From Labedella gwakjiensis (GTDB taxonomy: Bacteria; Actinomycetota; Actinomycetes; Actinomycetales; Microbacteriaceae), in the NCBI RefSeq assembly GCF_003014675.1, contig NZ_PYAU01000001.1, forward strand, positions 3,774,940-3,838,939: a stretch of DNA of 64,000 bases. The letters are read 5' to 3'. A model generated the notes under the pieces. It was not told the DNA's origin, made no database searches, and was given only the letters and a program-made list of their open reading frames with translations. The position numbers and the translations under genes were made by a program. Below, in pieces: positions 9,435-18,780 of the stretch (the stretch's first letter is position 1; the number at the start of each line of letters is the position of its first letter).

Positions 9435-10208
9435 GTGGCCGCGAACGGCGAGCAGGATCCTGCCGGCCCCGTGACCCTCGCGGTGTCGACGGTCATCTTC
9501 GCGCTCCGGAGCGACGACGGAGTGGGATCAGACAGTGAGGATCCCACGATCTGGCTGCCACTCGTGCGCCGGATCCGGGAACCCCACGACGGTCGATGGG
9601 CGCTTCCCGGCGGTCCGCTCGCCTCCCACGAGGGTCTCGCCGAGGCCGCGGCCCGATCCCTCTCCGAGACCACCGGCCTCACGCCGAGATACCTCGAACA
9701 GCTCTACGCGTTCGGCGACGTCGATCGTTCGCCCGGGGACCGCGTGGTCTCGATCGTCTACTGGGCCCTCGTCGACGGGGCCGAGGCGAAGCGCGCTCAC
9801 GTGGGCCAGAACGTGCGCTGGTTCCCGGCCGATCGGCTCCCCCGCCTCGCCTTCGACCACAACGCGATCGTCGACTACGCGCTGTGGCGGCTGCGGACGA
9901 AGGTGGAGTACAGCGACATCGCTCGCGCCCTCCTCGGGGAGACCTTCACCCTCTCCGAACTGCGGACGGTGCACGAAGCCGTGCTCCAGCGCCGACTCGA
10001 CCCTGCGAACTTCCGGCGCCAGGTCGATGCGCACGGTCGGCTGGAAGCAACCGGCGACTCACGCCGCTCGGGCGCCCATCGTCCGGCGCGGCTCTACCGG
10101 TACGCCGCCGACGAATCCCGCGCATCCCCGTACCCCGTGACACCGGATTCGCCTCGACCCACCCCTCGTCTCTCGACACCTCCTATCCCGATCGGGGAGC
10201 AGCCATGA
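9435..10208 (+). CDS. ndnR: Nudix-related transcriptional regulator of NAD synthesis (NdnR/NrtR family)
   Basis: A 257-residue protein with an N-terminal Nudix-like domain (about 12-150) and a C-terminal winged-helix domain (about 155-225). The Nudix box region GPLASHEGLAEAAARSLSETTGL has serines where a catalytic box carries acidic residues after the arginine, so it is probably a ligand sensor rather than a hydrolase. In Corynebacterium glutamicum the homologue NdnR represses ndnR-nadA-nadC-nadS when NAD is sufficient, and gene order here is the same with nadB added. The GTG at 9435 is chosen for AAGGAG just upstream. It overlaps nadA by 4 bases. Confidence 0.85.
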   Translation: MAANGEQDPAGPVTLAVSTVIFALRSDDGVGSDSEDPTIWLPLVRRIREPHDGRWALPGGPLASHEGLAEAAARSLSETTGLTPRYLEQLYAFGDVDRSPGDRVVSIVYWALVDGAEAKRAHVGQNVRWFPADRLPRLAFDHNAIVDYALWRLRTKVEYSDIARALLGETFTLSELRTVHEAVLQRRLDPANFRRQVDAHGRLEATGDSRRSGAHRPARLYRYAADESRASPYPVTPDSPRPTPRLSTPPIPIGEQP

Positions 10209-11500
10209 CAACGACAGCATCCGTCGACCTCGCCATCCGCGACATCTCGAACGGCACAGCTCAGGGATCGACCTGCAGCCCGGACCTCGTCCAGGCTCCG
10301 TGGACCTTCGATCTGCAGCCGCCCGGCTACGGCCCGGGTGCGTCCCTCGGAGACGTCATCCCCACCGGGACGCCGCGGCAAGGACAGCTGCCGGCGTTCT
10401 ACCGGGACGCCGAGCCCGCGGAACTCGACCGTCGCATCCGCTCCGCGAAGGACCTCCTCGGCGAGCGCCTCGTGATCCTCGGACACTTCTACCAGCGCGA
10501 TGAAGTCGTGCAGTATGCCGACTACATCGGCGACTCGTTCCAGCTGGCCGGTGCGGCGAAGGGGCGGACGGACGCCGAGGCCATCGTCTTCTGCGGCGTG
10601 CATTTCATGGCGGAGACGGCCGACATGCTCTCCTCCCCCGACCAGGCCGTGATCCTGCCGAACCTCGCGGCCGGGTGCTCCATGGCCGACATGGCGGACA
10701 TCGATCAGGTCGAGGAGTGCTGGGAGGAACTCGCCGCGCTGTACGGCACGGAGCCGGACGCCGACGGCCGGGTGCCGGTCATCCCCGTCACGTACATGAA
10801 CTCCTCGGCGGCGCTCAAGGGCTTCTGCGGCCGCAACGGCGGTATCGTCTGCACCTCGTCGAACGCGCGGACCGTGCTCGAGTGGGCCTTCGAACGCGGT
10901 CAGCGGGTCCTCTTCTTCCCCGACCAGCACCTCGGACGCAACACGGCCAAGGCGATGGGCGTGCCCGTCGAGTCGATGCCGCTCTGGAACCCCAACCGCC
11001 CCCTCGGGGGCAACGACGAGAGCGCACTCGCGGACGCACGAGTCATCCTCTGGCACGGCTTCTGCTCCGTCCACCGTCGGTTCACGGTGGACCAGATCGA
11101 TCGTGCGCGCGCGGCCCACCCCGGTGTGCGTGTGATCGTGCACCCCGAGTGCCCCATGCCCGTGGTCGACGCCGCGGACGAGAGCGGATCGACGGATTAC
11201 ATCGCGAAGGCCATCGCGGCGGCCCCGGCGGGGACGACGTTCGCGATCGGCACCGAGATCAACCTCGTGCAGCGACTCGCGGCGCAGTACCCCCAGCACA
11301 CGATCTTCTGCCTCGACGACGTGATCTGCCCCTGCTCCACGATGTACCGCATCCACCCGGGATACCTCGCATGGGTGCTCGACGAGCTCGTGGACGGTCG
11401 CGTCGTCAACCGCATCACCGTCGGCGACGACGTCGCCGTCCCGGCACGTATCGCTCTCGAACGCATGCTCGCCGCTCGACCGCCCGTTGCGAGCGCCTGA
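10205..11500 (+). CDS. nadA: Quinolinate synthase
   Basis: A 431-residue NadA that condenses iminoaspartate with dihydroxyacetone phosphate to quinolinate using a [4Fe-4S] cluster. Conserved segments include GHFYQRDEVVQYADYIGDS at the substrate site. The likely cluster cysteines lie in NLAAGCSMAD, WHGFCSVHRR and the CLDDVICPCSTM segment. Length and spacing match actinobacterial long-form NadA. The ATG overlaps the ndnR stop (ATGA), and nadB starts 2 bases past its own stop. Confidence 0.97.
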   Translation: MTTTASVDLAIRDISNGTAQGSTCSPDLVQAPWTFDLQPPGYGPGASLGDVIPTGTPRQGQLPAFYRDAEPAELDRRIRSAKDLLGERLVILGHFYQRDEVVQYADYIGDSFQLAGAAKGRTDAEAIVFCGVHFMAETADMLSSPDQAVILPNLAAGCSMADMADIDQVEECWEELAALYGTEPDADGRVPVIPVTYMNSSAALKGFCGRNGGIVCTSSNARTVLEWAFERGQRVLFFPDQHLGRNTAKAMGVPVESMPLWNPNRPLGGNDESALADARVILWHGFCSVHRRFTVDQIDRARAAHPGVRVIVHPECPMPVVDAADESGSTDYIAKAIAAAPAGTTFAIGTEINLVQRLAAQYPQHTIFCLDDVICPCSTMYRIHPGYLAWVLDELVDGRVVNRITVGDDVAVPARIALERMLAARPPVASA

Positions 11501-11501
11501 C

Positions 11502-13088
11502 ATGCGCGTCGTCGTCGTCGGCTCCGGGATCGCGGGACTCACCACGGCTCTCCATGCGTCTGCGGATCACGAGGTGATCCTCGTCACGGGAGGCAGGATC
11601 GACGCCGCCAACACGGCGTGGGCGCAAGGAGGCATCGCCGGTGTCCTGTCCGAGGACTCCGACGCCTCCCCTCCGGCCGACTCGGTCGACTCGCACATCC
11701 GCGACACCCTGCTCGCCGGGGCTGGGCTGTGCGCCGAGGACGCCGTCCGGGTGCTCTGCACTGAGGCCCCGGATCGTCTGCACGAACTGATCGCTCTGGG
11801 GGTGCCGTTCGACCGTTCGGGCGGAGTCCTCGCGCGAGCCCTCGAAGCGGCGCACTCGGCGCCCCGAGTGCTGCATTCGGGCGGGGATGCGACGGGCGCT
11901 GCGATCGAACGGGTCCTCGTCGAGGCCGCACGGTCGCGCGTCGACACCATCCTCGAGTACACACGACTGATCGATCTGATCGTGCGTGACGGCGCTGTCC
12001 GCGGGGTCTCGCTCACGAGCCCGACCGGCGCGAACCGCATCGATGCCGACGCCGTGGTCCTCGCGACGGGCGGTTTCGCCGGTCTCTACGCCCACACGTC
12101 GAATCCGCGGAGTGCGACCGGATCGGGGATCGCCGTAGCCGCTCGCGCGGGCGCGTTGCTCGCCGACCTCGAGTTCGTCCAGTTCCACCCGACGGTGCTC
12201 GCGGCGTCGAGTTCGTTCCTCGTCTCCGAGGCCGTGCGCGGGGAGGGCGCCGTGCTCCGCAACGAGCGCGGCGAACGCTTCATGCTCGCCGTCCATCCGG
12301 ATGCGGAACTCGCTCCGCGCGATGTCGTCGCGCGCGCGATCGCCCGTGAGATGCGCGGGCAGGGTGGACGACCCGTCGTCCTCGACGCCACCGCGATCGA
12401 CGGCCAGGGGCTCGACGGCCCGGGGCTCGACGCACGGTTCCCGAGCATCGCTCGCCGCACGCGCGAAGCAGGCTACGACTGGAACACCGAGCCGATCCCC
12501 GTGACCCCGGCCGCGCACTACACGATGGGCGGTGTCGCGACCGACCTCGACGGACGCACGAGTGTGCCAGGACTCTTCGCGGTCGGAGAGGTCGCGCGTA
12601 CCGGGGTGCACGGGGCCAACCGTCTCGCGTCGAATTCCCTCATGGAAGGCGCGGTCTTCGGGGCTCGTGTGGCGCGTGCGCTGTCGGCGCGCGATCGGGA
12701 GCCCTTCGCCGTCGCGGATGGGAGCGTGATCGGCGTCGCCGTTCCCATCGCGGGGACGTCCTTCCGGGACGAGCAGCCCCTCTCCCTCGGGGAGCTGCTG
12801 TGGGACGAGGTCGGGCTGGTGCGCTCCGAGAGCGGATTGCAGCGAGCCCTGCAGCACGTATCGGCATCGGCCGCTTCCGGAGGAGATCGCGACGAGGTCA
12901 CCGTCGCGGCGCTCGTCGCGGGAGCCGCCCTGCTGCGACGGGAATCGCGTGGAGCCCACGCCCGGGCGGATCACCCGGACACCGACCCGTCACTGGCCCG
13001 TCCTCAGTTCCTCCGCGGCGAGTCCCCGTCTGCTGAGAGGACGGCCGCGGATGTCGAACCGGCGAGAAGGGAGGCGATCGCGTGCTGA
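11502..13088 (+). CDS. nadB: L-aspartate oxidase
   Basis: An FAD-dependent oxidase of 528 residues that converts L-aspartate to iminoaspartate for NadA. The N-terminal dinucleotide-binding motif is VVVVGSGIAGL. The covalent-free FAD site and the substrate region (NTAWAQGGIAG, HYTMGGVATDLDGRTSVPGLFAVGE) are intact. The start at 11502 is the ATG directly in front of the Rossmann motif. The end overlaps the nadC start by 7 bases. Confidence 0.96.
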   Translation: MRVVVVGSGIAGLTTALHASADHEVILVTGGRIDAANTAWAQGGIAGVLSEDSDASPPADSVDSHIRDTLLAGAGLCAEDAVRVLCTEAPDRLHELIALGVPFDRSGGVLARALEAAHSAPRVLHSGGDATGAAIERVLVEAARSRVDTILEYTRLIDLIVRDGAVRGVSLTSPTGANRIDADAVVLATGGFAGLYAHTSNPRSATGSGIAVAARAGALLADLEFVQFHPTVLAASSSFLVSEAVRGEGAVLRNERGERFMLAVHPDAELAPRDVVARAIAREMRGQGGRPVVLDATAIDGQGLDGPGLDARFPSIARRTREAGYDWNTEPIPVTPAAHYTMGGVATDLDGRTSVPGLFAVGEVARTGVHGANRLASNSLMEGAVFGARVARALSARDREPFAVADGSVIGVAVPIAGTSFRDEQPLSLGELLWDEVGLVRSESGLQRALQHVSASAASGGDRDEVTVAALVAGAALLRRESRGAHARADHPDTDPSLARPQFLRGESPSAERTAADVEPARREAIAC

Positions 13089-13975
13089 CGCGCTTCGAGA
13101 TCGAATCGGCGGTGCGTGCGGCCCTCGTGGAGGACGCCCCGTGGGGCGACCTGACGTCCACGGCCCTCTTCGGGCCGACCGCCAGGGCAGAGGCGCTCCT
13201 GGTGTCGCGCGAGCACGGCACCTTCAGTGGTGGTGAGGTGTTCCGAGCGGCTTTCGAGCTCCTCGACCGCGACGTCCGGGTCACCGATCTGGTGCCGGAT
13301 GGCACCCGCTTCGCCCCGGGCGACGAGCTCGCGCGCGTCGCCGGGTCCGCGCGGTCGGTGCTCCAATCGGAGCGCGTCGCGCTCAACTTCGTGCAGCGGA
13401 TGAGCGGAACGGCGACGCTCACCTCCCGATTCGTGGACGCCGTCCGGGGGACCTCGACGCGCATCGCGGACACACGGAAGACCACCCCGGGTCTCCGCGC
13501 TTTCGAGAAGCACGCCGTCGTGAGCGGAGGCGGGCACAACCATCGCTATTCCCTCTCGGACGCCGTGATGGTGAAGGACAACCACCTCGCCGTCGTCACG
13601 AACGGAGGCGAGTCCGTCTCCGGCGCTCTCCGGGCGCTGCGTGCGCGACTCCCCCACACGACCCATGTGGAGGTCGAGGTGGATCGACTCGACCAGATCG
13701 AGGAGGTGCTCGCCGGAGGGGCCGACACGGTGATGCTCGACAATTTCACCCTCGACGACCTCAGGCGCGGAGTGTCCCTCATCGACGGGCGGGCCGTCGC
13801 CGAGGCGAGCGGGACGGTATCGCTCGAGACCGTGCGCGCCATCGCCGAGACGGGGGTCGACGTCGTGTCGGTCGGAGCGTTGACGCACAGTGCTCGGGCG
13901 CTCGATCTCGGATTGGACGTGCGCATCTCCCCTCACGACGCGCTCGGTGAGGCCGTCGAGACCTGGACGCCGTGA
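13082..13975 (+). CDS. nadC: Nicotinate-nucleotide diphosphorylase (carboxylating)
   Basis: Quinolinate phosphoribosyltransferase (297 residues), the third step of de novo NAD synthesis. Family signatures are LVEDAPWGDLTS near the N-terminus, LNFVQRMSGTAT, RIADTRKTTPGLR for phosphoribosyl pyrophosphate binding, and DAVMVKDNH. It starts at a GTG that overlaps the end of nadB and ends in a GTGA overlap with the next gene, so the operon is translationally coupled throughout. Confidence 0.97.
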   Translation: MLTRFEIESAVRAALVEDAPWGDLTSTALFGPTARAEALLVSREHGTFSGGEVFRAAFELLDRDVRVTDLVPDGTRFAPGDELARVAGSARSVLQSERVALNFVQRMSGTATLTSRFVDAVRGTSTRIADTRKTTPGLRAFEKHAVVSGGGHNHRYSLSDAVMVKDNHLAVVTNGGESVSGALRALRARLPHTTHVEVEVDRLDQIEEVLAGGADTVMLDNFTLDDLRRGVSLIDGRAVAEASGTVSLETVRAIAETGVDVVSVGALTHSARALDLGLDVRISPHDALGEAVETWTP

Positions 13976-15111
13976 TCTACCTCGACGCGGCGGCGACCGC
14001 TCCCGTTCGGCGGGAGGTCCTCCAGGCGATGTGGCCGTACCTCACGACGGAATTCGGCAACCCGTCGAGCGTGCACGCCGTCGGTGAGGCCGCCGCGACG
14101 GCACTCGAGGACGCCAGACGCCGGGTCGCCCGGGCCTTCGAGGTCAGAGCGACGAATGTCGTCTTCACCGCCGGCGGGACCGAGGCGGACAACCTCGCCG
14201 TCAAGGGCCTCGCCCTCGCGACGCCGCGCGGACGTCATCTCATCGTGAGCGCGATCGAGCATGAGGCGGTCCTGCGCTCGGCCGACTATCTCGCCCGGCT
14301 CCACGGATTCGAGGTGTCGATCGCGCCCGTCGACCACGACGGGCGCGTGGACCCCGAGGCTGTCGCCTCCCTTCTCCGTCCCGACACCACCCTCGTGAGC
14401 GTGATGCACGCCAACAACGAGGTCGGCACGGTCCAGCCCGTCTGGGAGATCGCGGAGCGCGCCCACGCCGTGGGTGCCCTCGTACACACGGATGCCGTCC
14501 AGTCCGTCGGCCAGCTCGACACGCGGATCGGCGAACTGGGCGTCGACGCGCTGACGTTCTCCGGCCACAAGCTCGGGGCTCCGAAGGGCACGGGCGCCCT
14601 CGTCCTGGGTGGACGCCACGAGATCGAACCGCTCGTCCACGGCGGCGGTCAGGAGCGCGGGCGCCGCTCCGGTACCGAGTCGGTGGCAGGAGCCGTCGCC
14701 CTCGCGACGGCGCTCGAGTTCGCCGAGGCGGAGCAGACATCGGCGGTCTCGGCCGCTGTGGAACGCGATGCGTTCGTCTCGGCCGTCCGCTCGGCCGTCC
14801 CGACCGCGGTCCTCACCGGTCACACGACGGAGCGGCTGCCGCGCAACGCCTCTTTCGTGTTCCCCGGCGTCAACGGCGAGACGATCCTGCTCGAGCTCGA
14901 GCGGCGAGGGGTCCTGTCCTCGAGCGGCTCGGCGTGCGCGGCCGGGCGCACGGAGACCTCCCACGTCCTTCTCGCGATGGGCCTCGCCGATGACGTGGCC
15001 CGTTCCGCCGTCCGCTTCACCTGGGTGCACGGCACGACCCCGGCCGAACTCGCGGGCGTCGCGGAGTCCGTGGCGCACTCCGTCGCGGCTCTGCGTTCGA
15101 TCCGCTCCTGA
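13972..15111 (+). CDS. nadS: Cysteine desulfurase of the NAD operon (NadS)
   Basis: A PLP-dependent NifS/IscS-type enzyme of 379 residues. The Schiff-base lysine is in TFSGHKLGAPKGTG and the persulfide-forming cysteine is in SSGSACAAGRTETSH. Histidine of the cofactor-stacking segment is in SAIEHEAVL. The position at the end of the nad operon matches nadS of corynebacteria, where it is thought to supply sulfur for the Fe-S cluster of NadA. No other Fe-S assembly gene is in the window, which supports a dedicated role. The start is a GTG overlapping the nadC stop. Confidence 0.9.
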   Translation: MIYLDAAATAPVRREVLQAMWPYLTTEFGNPSSVHAVGEAAATALEDARRRVARAFEVRATNVVFTAGGTEADNLAVKGLALATPRGRHLIVSAIEHEAVLRSADYLARLHGFEVSIAPVDHDGRVDPEAVASLLRPDTTLVSVMHANNEVGTVQPVWEIAERAHAVGALVHTDAVQSVGQLDTRIGELGVDALTFSGHKLGAPKGTGALVLGGRHEIEPLVHGGGQERGRRSGTESVAGAVALATALEFAEAEQTSAVSAAVERDAFVSAVRSAVPTAVLTGHTTERLPRNASFVFPGVNGETILLELERRGVLSSSGSACAAGRTETSHVLLAMGLADDVARSAVRFTWVHGTTPAELAGVAESVAHSVAALRSIRS

Positions 15112-15170
15112 GGCGGATCTCGCGCTCCGGCGTAACGTTGAGTCGTCCACCAGGGACGAGGAGGCCGTTC

Positions 15171-16178
15171 GTGTCCGATGACAACACCGACGACGCACGT
15201 GCCGTCGTCGCCGACCACTACCGTCGCTTCGCCGAGAACGAGGCGGACCCCGTCTCCCCGCTCTTCGCCGACTGGGCGCGCGGAGTCGCCTCCTCTCCCC
15301 CGCTCCTCGAACGGATCGCCGCGCTGCCTCGGATCAAGCGCCAGGCGAACCTCGTCTTCGCGTCGGCACGCTGGGAGGGGTGCCCGCTCGATCCCTTCCC
15401 CGCCGCCGGAGACTGGATGCTCCAGCACTGGGAGAAGATCGTCCCCACGATCCTCGCGCGATCCACGCAGACCAACGAGGCCGCCCGGTGCGCGACCCTC
15501 CTCCCGGAACTCGCCTCCATCGATGGACCGATCGCCCTCATCGAAGTGGGGATGTCGGCGGGATTCTGCCTCTATCCCGACCGATACGCGTACCGGTACC
15601 AGGTCGGGGACACGGTCGCCGAGCTCAGTCCTCCCGTCTCGCGCGGCCACGACGGCTCCCCCGTCGTGATCGATTGCGCCGTCTCCGGTCCGACGCCGCT
15701 ACCGACGCGCCTCCCCGACGTGGTCTGGCGCGCGGGAGTCGACCTGAACCCCATCGACGTCGACGACCCCGAGCAGGTGCGCTGGCTCCAGACCCTCGTC
15801 TGGCCGGGGCAGGAGGGTCGCGTCGAGCGGATCGAGGCCGCCGCAGCGGTCGTCCGGTCGGACCCGCCCCTCGTCGTCCGCGGGGACCTCGTCGACGAGC
15901 TTCCCGCCCTCGCAGCCTCAGCGCCGGACGACGCGACGCTCGTGGTCATCCACAGCGCCGTGCTCCTCTATCTGACGCCGGAGCGGCGCGGCGCCTTCGT
16001 CGACGTCGTTCGTTCACTGCCCGCGGTGTGGCTCGCGAACGAGAGCGACTCAGCCCTCGCCGAGCTGACCGCACCGTTGCCGGCCGGGGTCGACCCGCGC
16101 GGACACTTCGTCCTCCGTCGCGATGGTCGCCCCCTCGCCCTCACCGGTCACCACGGGCAGTCGCTGCGCTTCCTGTGA
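15171..16178 (+). CDS. DUF2332 family protein
   Basis: A 335-residue soluble protein of the DUF2332 family, whose function is not established. The sequence keeps the family's regular features: HYRRFAENEADPVSPLFADWARG at the N-terminus, LVFASARWEGCP, a central EVGMSAGFCLYPDRYAYRY segment that looks like a nucleotide- or SAM-type loop, and a C-terminal GHFVLRRDGRPLALTGHHG. The GTG at 15171 is preceded by GAGGAGG, which decides the start. It begins 59 bp after nadS but may be separately transcribed. Confidence 0.8.
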   Translation: MSDDNTDDARAVVADHYRRFAENEADPVSPLFADWARGVASSPPLLERIAALPRIKRQANLVFASARWEGCPLDPFPAAGDWMLQHWEKIVPTILARSTQTNEAARCATLLPELASIDGPIALIEVGMSAGFCLYPDRYAYRYQVGDTVAELSPPVSRGHDGSPVVIDCAVSGPTPLPTRLPDVVWRAGVDLNPIDVDDPEQVRWLQTLVWPGQEGRVERIEAAAAVVRSDPPLVVRGDLVDELPALAASAPDDATLVVIHSAVLLYLTPERRGAFVDVVRSLPAVWLANESDSALAELTAPLPAGVDPRGHFVLRRDGRPLALTGHHGQSLRFL

Positions 16179-16264
16179 GGCCGACCGTCGCTCCCGTTCG
16201 GCTCTTCCCGGCGCGCCGGGATGGTGGCAGCATGACCTCATCACGAGCGACGGGCGGTGCAGCC

Positions 16265-16834
16265 ATGACCATCATCACGACGCCGACGGACGACGAGGTC
16301 AGCGGCACGACCGCCGAGATCTACGCCTCCGATCGGGACGACCTCGGGTACGTGGCCGAGCACACGAGACTCATGGCGATGAACCTGGATGCCTTCGCGG
16401 CGTGGGAGGACCTGGCCCGTGCTGTCGCGCGGCCCCTGGGCCTCCGGCGCTACGAACTCGTGACGCTCGCCGCGGCCAAGGGGGCCGGTTCGGCGCTGTG
16501 CCGTCTCGCCCACGGGCGGAGATCACTGTCGCTCTTCGAGGCCGGACAGCTGGAACGGATCGCTCGGGATCACCGGGATGCCGGCCTCACCGATGCGGAG
16601 GTGGCGATGATGGACTTCGCCGAGAAGGTCAGCCGCGACGCAGCCGGCATGACCGACGCCGATGGTGAGACGCTCCGGCGGCACGGCTTCTCCGACCGCG
16701 AGATCGTCGACATCGCCCTCGCTGCGGCCGCACGGAACTACTACAGCCGGGCGATCGCGGCGCTCGGGGCATCCGTCGAGGAGATGCCCGGTCTCGACCC
16801 GCGTCTCGCGGCCGCCCTCACCGAGGGTCTGTGA
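16265..16834 (+). CDS. Carboxymuconolactone decarboxylase/AhpD-like protein
   Basis: A 189-residue alpha-helical protein related to alkylhydroperoxidase-like AhpD proteins. The segment YELVTLAAAKGAGSALCRLAHG corresponds to the family's active-site helix, but it has only one cysteine (CRLAH) where peroxidatic members have CxxC followed by His. Thiol peroxidase activity by the usual disulfide mechanism is therefore doubtful. The start at 16265 (MTIITTP) fits homologues; ATG 16232 in the same frame is an alternative. Its 3' end overlaps the convergent SRPBCC gene by 17 bp. Confidence 0.75.
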   Translation: MTIITTPTDDEVSGTTAEIYASDRDDLGYVAEHTRLMAMNLDAFAAWEDLARAVARPLGLRRYELVTLAAAKGAGSALCRLAHGRRSLSLFEAGQLERIARDHRDAGLTDAEVAMMDFAEKVSRDAAGMTDADGETLRRHGFSDREIVDIALAAAARNYYSRAIAALGASVEEMPGLDPRLAAALTEGL

Positions 16835-17297
16835 CGTCCGCAGCGATCCGTCGAGCCGCGATCACGAGATGCCGGTTGCGCGAGACGATGAGCTCGCGCA
16901 TGTAGTGCTCCAGGACGAGCCTCTCGGAGATTCGGCCCACGAACCCGAACGGCGCGTCGAACACGATGTCGTCGGTCATGAGGCAACCGTCACCATGGGC
17001 GGAGAAGCGATGCTCGTGCCGCAACCGTCGGAATGGTCCGGCGATCTCCTCGTCGACGAAGATGGTCGGTCTCTCGAACTCCGTGATGCGCGACACGAGG
17101 GTGAAGGGCAGTCCGAGGTGTCGAGCCCGCCAGGCGACGTGCTCGCCCTCCTCGATGCGCCCGCCGCCGCGGCCGCCGACGATCCGTTCGCCGGATGAGC
17201 GCATCGAGTCGAGGTGCGCGTCGAGATCGCGTGCGAGATCGAAGGCCGTGTCGGCGCCCACGGGCAGCACGGTTTCGAGGTGCAGGTGGACGGTCAT
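16818..17297 (-). CDS. SRPBCC family protein (polyketide cyclase-like fold)
   Basis: A 159-residue protein whose pattern fits the START/SRPBCC helix-grip fold: HLHLETVLPVGADTAFDLARDL at the N-terminus, a central WRARHLGLPFTLVSRITEFERP strand pair, and a C-terminal helix VLEHYMRELIVSRNRHL. Such proteins bind small hydrophobic ligands, and no specific ligand can be inferred. Its start overlaps the stop of the upstream membrane-protein gene (ATGA), so the two are coupled. Its end overlaps the convergent AhpD-like gene. Confidence 0.75.
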   Translation of the reverse strand: MTVHLHLETVLPVGADTAFDLARDLDAHLDSMRSSGERIVGGRGGGRIEEGEHVAWRARHLGLPFTLVSRITEFERPTIFVDEEIAGPFRRLRHEHRFSAHGDGCLMTDDIVFDAPFGFVGRISERLVLEHYMRELIVSRNRHLVIAARRIAADVTDPR

Positions 17298-18760
17298 GCG
17301 ACCGTCGACACCTCTGCGTCGCGACGGGCGCTCAGCCGCGCGAAACCGACGAGGCACACGGCGAGAGCCGCGAGCGACAGGGCGTATGCCGCCCACTTCA
17401 TCCCCTCGGCCCACGGGGATGTCGTGATCGGCAGGGGAACGGAGAACGAGGCCGTGTACGTCGCGGCGGCGCCGACGGCCCAGAGGCTGAGGAGGACAGG
17501 GGCGAGCCGCCTCCACGCCGTGAGCCCGACGGCGACGGCCGCCGCGAGCAGCGCGATGAGCGGTAACGCATACCGCGTGTTCGCCGCTCCTCCCGTCGTG
17601 ACGTAGCTGATCTGCATCGCGACGACGACGACCGTCACCCCGACGACCATCACCCCGACCAGGACCGATGCGCGAGACACCGGACTCCTCCGCCCGCGAA
17701 CCGCCCAGACGATCGCCGCGACGACGGCAGAACCGATCGGGATGAGGAGGAGGAGCCAGGGCGCGTAGCCGTCGGCCGGCGAATCGATCCGGAAGATCGA
17801 GAAGAGACCGGACCAGAATCGCGTGTCGCTCACGACCTCCACGGCGGAACGGTCGACGCGCCCGAGGTTCTCAGCGGCCCAGTCGGGGTGGCCGCCGGTG
17901 ATCCCACCCGTGAGACGGACGTTGCGGAGATAGAACCACCCGATGGCGGCGACGGGTGCGACGACGAGAGCGAACGCGGTGCCGATCCTCATCGCCCATG
18001 CACGAGGCGTCGACTCTCCGCGCCGAGCGGACAGGAGGGCGGCGACCACCATCACACCGACGAAGACGGCGAGCGAGAGGCGCGTCGACATCCCGCCGAC
18101 CGCCACGAGGACGGCCGCCGCCGCAGTGCCCCAGCTGATTCCCCCGCGAAGCATCCGAGCAGCCAATCCGAGGGCGAGAGCGGAGAACGTGCTGGCGAGG
18201 AGATCGTTGTAGACGGCGCCGCCGACGAGGATGATCATCCCGGTGAGCGACGTCACGACCGCTGCGGCGGCGGCGAGGCGTCGAGCGTCCGGCCAGCATT
18301 GGCGGACGGCCCACCACACGGCGAGGACGGTCGCGGCCGCCACGAGGGCGTTCGCGAAACGGGCGGCGATCACCGCGGCGAACATGTGCTGCCCGTCGAC
18401 GAGCGGCCCCACGATCGGCGCCAGCAGGACGTAGAAAAGCGGTGGGTGCTGCGCGACCCATTGAACGGGCGGTGACGATCCGAAGCCGGGAGTGAGGACC
18501 ACTCCGTCCTCGAAGACCGGGAGCCGGCCGAGCCACACCTGGTAGGCGTAATCGAGATGAGCCGTCTCATCGTTGCCACCGAGCGGCTCCGTCATGAGGG
18601 CGCGAGCCACGGAGGCGAGCAGCACGACCGCCATCGCCGAGACCACGACGACGGCGGTCCACCGCCGTGTGGCCGACCCACGCGATGCCGTCGCCGCGGC
18701 TCCGGACGTGTTCACGAGAGGGCGGGCGGGTGCGCGATCGTCATGTCTCGATCCTCCCAT
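17294..18760 (-). CDS. GT-C-like multi-span membrane protein (putative glycosyltransferase)
   Basis: About 488 residues with 11 or more hydrophobic segments. The first loop contains GNDETAHLDYAYQVWLG, an acidic D-E-x-x-H pattern after the first span, as in the first extracytoplasmic loop of GT-C glycosyltransferases and DUF2142 proteins. That suggests transfer of a sugar from a lipid-phosphate donor outside the membrane, but the acceptor is unknown. The start at 18760 is the best in-frame ATG; the N-terminus before the first span is uncertain. It is coupled to the SRPBCC gene downstream. Confidence 0.65.
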   Translation of the reverse strand: MGGSRHDDRAPARPLVNTSGAAATASRGSATRRWTAVVVVSAMAVVLLASVARALMTEPLGGNDETAHLDYAYQVWLGRLPVFEDGVVLTPGFGSSPPVQWVAQHPPLFYVLLAPIVGPLVDGQHMFAAVIAARFANALVAAATVLAVWWAVRQCWPDARRLAAAAAVVTSLTGMIILVGGAVYNDLLASTFSALALGLAARMLRGGISWGTAAAAVLVAVGGMSTRLSLAVFVGVMVVAALLSARRGESTPRAWAMRIGTAFALVVAPVAAIGWFYLRNVRLTGGITGGHPDWAAENLGRVDRSAVEVVSDTRFWSGLFSIFRIDSPADGYAPWLLLLIPIGSAVVAAIVWAVRGRRSPVSRASVLVGVMVVGVTVVVVAMQISYVTTGGAANTRYALPLIALLAAAVAVGLTAWRRLAPVLLSLWAVGAAATYTASFSVPLPITTSPWAEGMKWAAYALSLAALAVCLVGFARLSARRDAEVSTVA

Positions 18761-18780
18761 GCCCCCGTGTTCGATGCCGG

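Noticed and set aside
10094..12974. Two long minus-strand frames opposite nadA and nadB
   Set aside because: Compositionally they are antisense artefacts; the plus strand carries the unmistakable enzyme motifs and overlapping operon structure.
16207..16220. 14-bp palindrome CCCGGCGCGCCGGG before the AhpD-like gene
   Set aside because: Pure G/C palindromes of this length are expected by chance in such a GC-rich sequence and it has no clear promoter relation.
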